Assembly: GCF_002086115.1 (NCBI RefSeq)
Contig: NZ_MVHJ01000004.1
Span: 62,001-126,000, forward strand
Length of the DNA: 64,000 nt
Reading direction: 5' to 3'
Origin: Mycolicibacterium bacteremicum
Lineage (GTDB): Bacteria > Actinomycetota > Actinomycetes > Mycobacteriales > Mycobacteriaceae
Position numbers and translations under genes: made by a program. Under the pieces are notes generated by a model that did no database searches, was not told the origin of the DNA, and worked only from the letters and a program-made list of their open reading frames with translations. This document shows positions 62,898-64,000 of the stretch, piece by piece. The first letter of the stretch is position 1. Every line of letters starts with the position of its first letter.

Positions 62898-64000
62898 ATG
62901 GCTGTCACAACTGCTGCAGACAGCGATCCCGGCGCGGATCTGGACGCCGCCGTACGTGCCGAGGGCCTGCGCATGTCGTTTCAGCCGATCGTGTCGCTCC
63001 CAGGATCAGAGATCGTCGGATACGAGGCCTTGGCAAGGTGGCCGCGGGCGGGGCTACCTGATCCCGTTTCCGTGTTCGCCCACGCCGCACGCACCCAGCG
63101 GTTGGATTCGCTGGACCAGGCCTGTATCACCGCTGCGGTGAATGCGGCCTTCGAAATCGGGCTACCGCGCGGAAGCATGCTGGCAGTGAATTGCGAACCG
63201 GCAAGCCGGTACGTACCTCAGGACGGTGGGCCGTTGTCTCGTGCTGCGGCCGAGTACGTCATGGTCGTCGAACTCACCGAGCGGGGTCTGCTCAGTGATC
63301 CGGCGGCACTGCTGTGCAAGGTCGAGCAACTGCGCTGCGACGGCTTCGCGGTGGCCTTGGACGACGTAGGAGCCCATGCGGATTCGCTGGCCCTGCTCGA
63401 CATCGTCGAACCGGACGTCATCAAGTTGGACTTCAACCTCATTCACGGTCAAACGCATCGACATCAATCACAGACTTTGGCCGCGGTGCTGGCCTACCAC
63501 GAGCGCACCGGTGCCGTCATCGTGGCCGAGGGTATCGAGAGCGAATTGCATCTCGAGCGGGCAGTTGCCGTCGGCGCCGCGCTCGGCCAGGGATTCAGGT
63601 TCGGGCGCCCGCACACCCCGGGCATCGAGGATCTGGCCACTGTGGCCCCTCGTGTCGCACTCTTGCCGGACAGGACGGTGCCACGCCCGGTCGCCCGGCC
63701 GGCGGATTCGCCTTTCGATCGTGCTGCCCGAGAGCCCGGCGTTTCCGTTCGCACGGCGCGCAAAGAGACACTCACGGCCTTCTCGCGTCATATCGAGCGT
63801 CAGGCAGCCGACACTGTGGATCCGGCAATGATCTTCGCCGCGGTCCAGGACAGCAAGAACCTCTCGACGTCGACGCTGCGTCGATACGAGACCCTCGCGC
63901 GGACGGCGCCGTTGACCGCGATTCTGGGCCGTGGTGTGCCTGCCGTGCCGGCCCCGGGGGTGCGCGGGGTCCAACTGGACGCTACCGATCCACTGTGCCT
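62898..64000 (+). CDS. EAL-domain protein with C-terminal DICT-like region, partial
   Basis: An open frame of 367 codons that runs past the window edge. Residues about 22-250 form an EAL phosphodiesterase domain, with E43 in YEALARW, the CEPAS segment, ELTERG, DDVG (usually DDFG), IKLD, EGIESE and QGFRFG. Most catalytic positions are kept, so c-di-GMP hydrolysis is plausible. After a linker, the segment SKNLSTSTLRRYETLA near 330 resembles the DICT sensory domain that often accompanies such proteins. It starts 69 bases after the mys operon; co-regulation is possible but not shown. Confidence 0.85.
   Translation, partial: MAVTTAADSDPGADLDAAVRAEGLRMSFQPIVSLPGSEIVGYEALARWPRAGLPDPVSVFAHAARTQRLDSLDQACITAAVNAAFEIGLPRGSMLAVNCEPASRYVPQDGGPLSRAAAEYVMVVELTERGLLSDPAALLCKVEQLRCDGFAVALDDVGAHADSLALLDIVEPDVIKLDFNLIHGQTHRHQSQTLAAVLAYHERTGAVIVAEGIESELHLERAVAVGAALGQGFRFGRPHTPGIEDLATVAPRVALLPDRTVPRPVARPADSPFDRAAREPGVSVRTARKETLTAFSRHIERQAADTVDPAMIFAAVQDSKNLSTSTLRRYETLARTAPLTAILGRGVPAVPAPGVRGVQLDATDPLC

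Overview
The window is high-GC actinobacterial DNA from a non-tuberculous, probably rapid-growing Mycobacterium/Mycolicibacterium. I infer this from extended agreement in gene order, remembered from M. tuberculosis, with the Rv0247c-Rv0265c block (Sdh1, Acr2/Hsp20, NirBD, a chelatase, HemD-type synthase, AAC(2'), PxpBC, Fe-siderophore binder) and the Rv0847-Rv0849 block (LpqS, CysK2, MFS). Frequent GTG starts, 4-base ATGA/GTGA overlaps, a DUF222/13E12 HNH gene and probable leaderless starts point the same way. No rRNA, tRNA, CRISPR array, transposase or prophage gene was seen.

Layout. 0-2.2 kb: end of an acyl-AMP ligase-like gene, a 2OG-Fe(II) oxygenase, a flavin reductase, a small conserved gene and two copies of a 61-bp palindromic element. 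2.2-6.1 kb: succinate dehydrogenase Sdh1 operon. 6.1-7.5 kb: PEP mutase/isocitrate lyase-family gene and hsp20. 7.7-12.8 kb: assimilatory nitrite reductase nirBD with a chelatase and uroporphyrinogen-III synthase (siroheme supply). 13-18.2 kb: AAC(2'), 5-oxoprolinase subunits, queuosine-precursor transporter, siderophore lipoprotein, YeiH-type exporter with a 35-aa coupled membrane peptide. 18.2-22.3 kb: sulfonate-type ABC transporter plus LLM monooxygenase. 22.4-25.1 kb: TetR and agmatine-to-putrescine genes. 25.1-32.3 kb: ohr/ohrR, aromatic-ring monooxygenase, SOS-type 13E12 HNH gene, alcohol dehydrogenase with a Baeyer-Villiger-type monooxygenase.

32.6-42.8 kb is a copper/metal-handling island: DUF305 lipoprotein, two-component system, LpqS, CysK2, MFS, a broken NlpC/P60 gene, CopZ, a CPH-type P1B ATPase and a His-rich membrane protein. 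Three of its intergenic regions carry the same TCTTCA-N5-TCTTCA type direct repeat, and the copZ promoter has a CsoR/RicR-like palindrome. 42.8-46.8 kb: TetR-controlled hydrolase/BVMO/SDR operon. 47.1-48.7 kb: a secreted protein, an orphan AtpE (ATP synthase c subunit) with changes at two bedaquiline-contact positions and a BlaI-like operator array, and a YaeQ-family gene. 48.7-53.9 kb: a small glycan cluster (TupA-like ATP-grasp, glycosyltransferases, WcbI-like). 53.9-55.8 kb: two coupled MEDS-domain signalling genes.

56.1-62.8 kb is the most striking segment: a complete mycosporine-like amino acid (UV sunscreen) pathway mysA-mysB-mysC-mysD in one operon, preceded by a HAD-like protein that has lost its catalytic aspartates and followed by a TauD-type 2OG dioxygenase, with a divergent TetR gene and a perfect 9-bp-arm operator. 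An EAL-domain gene runs off the right edge.
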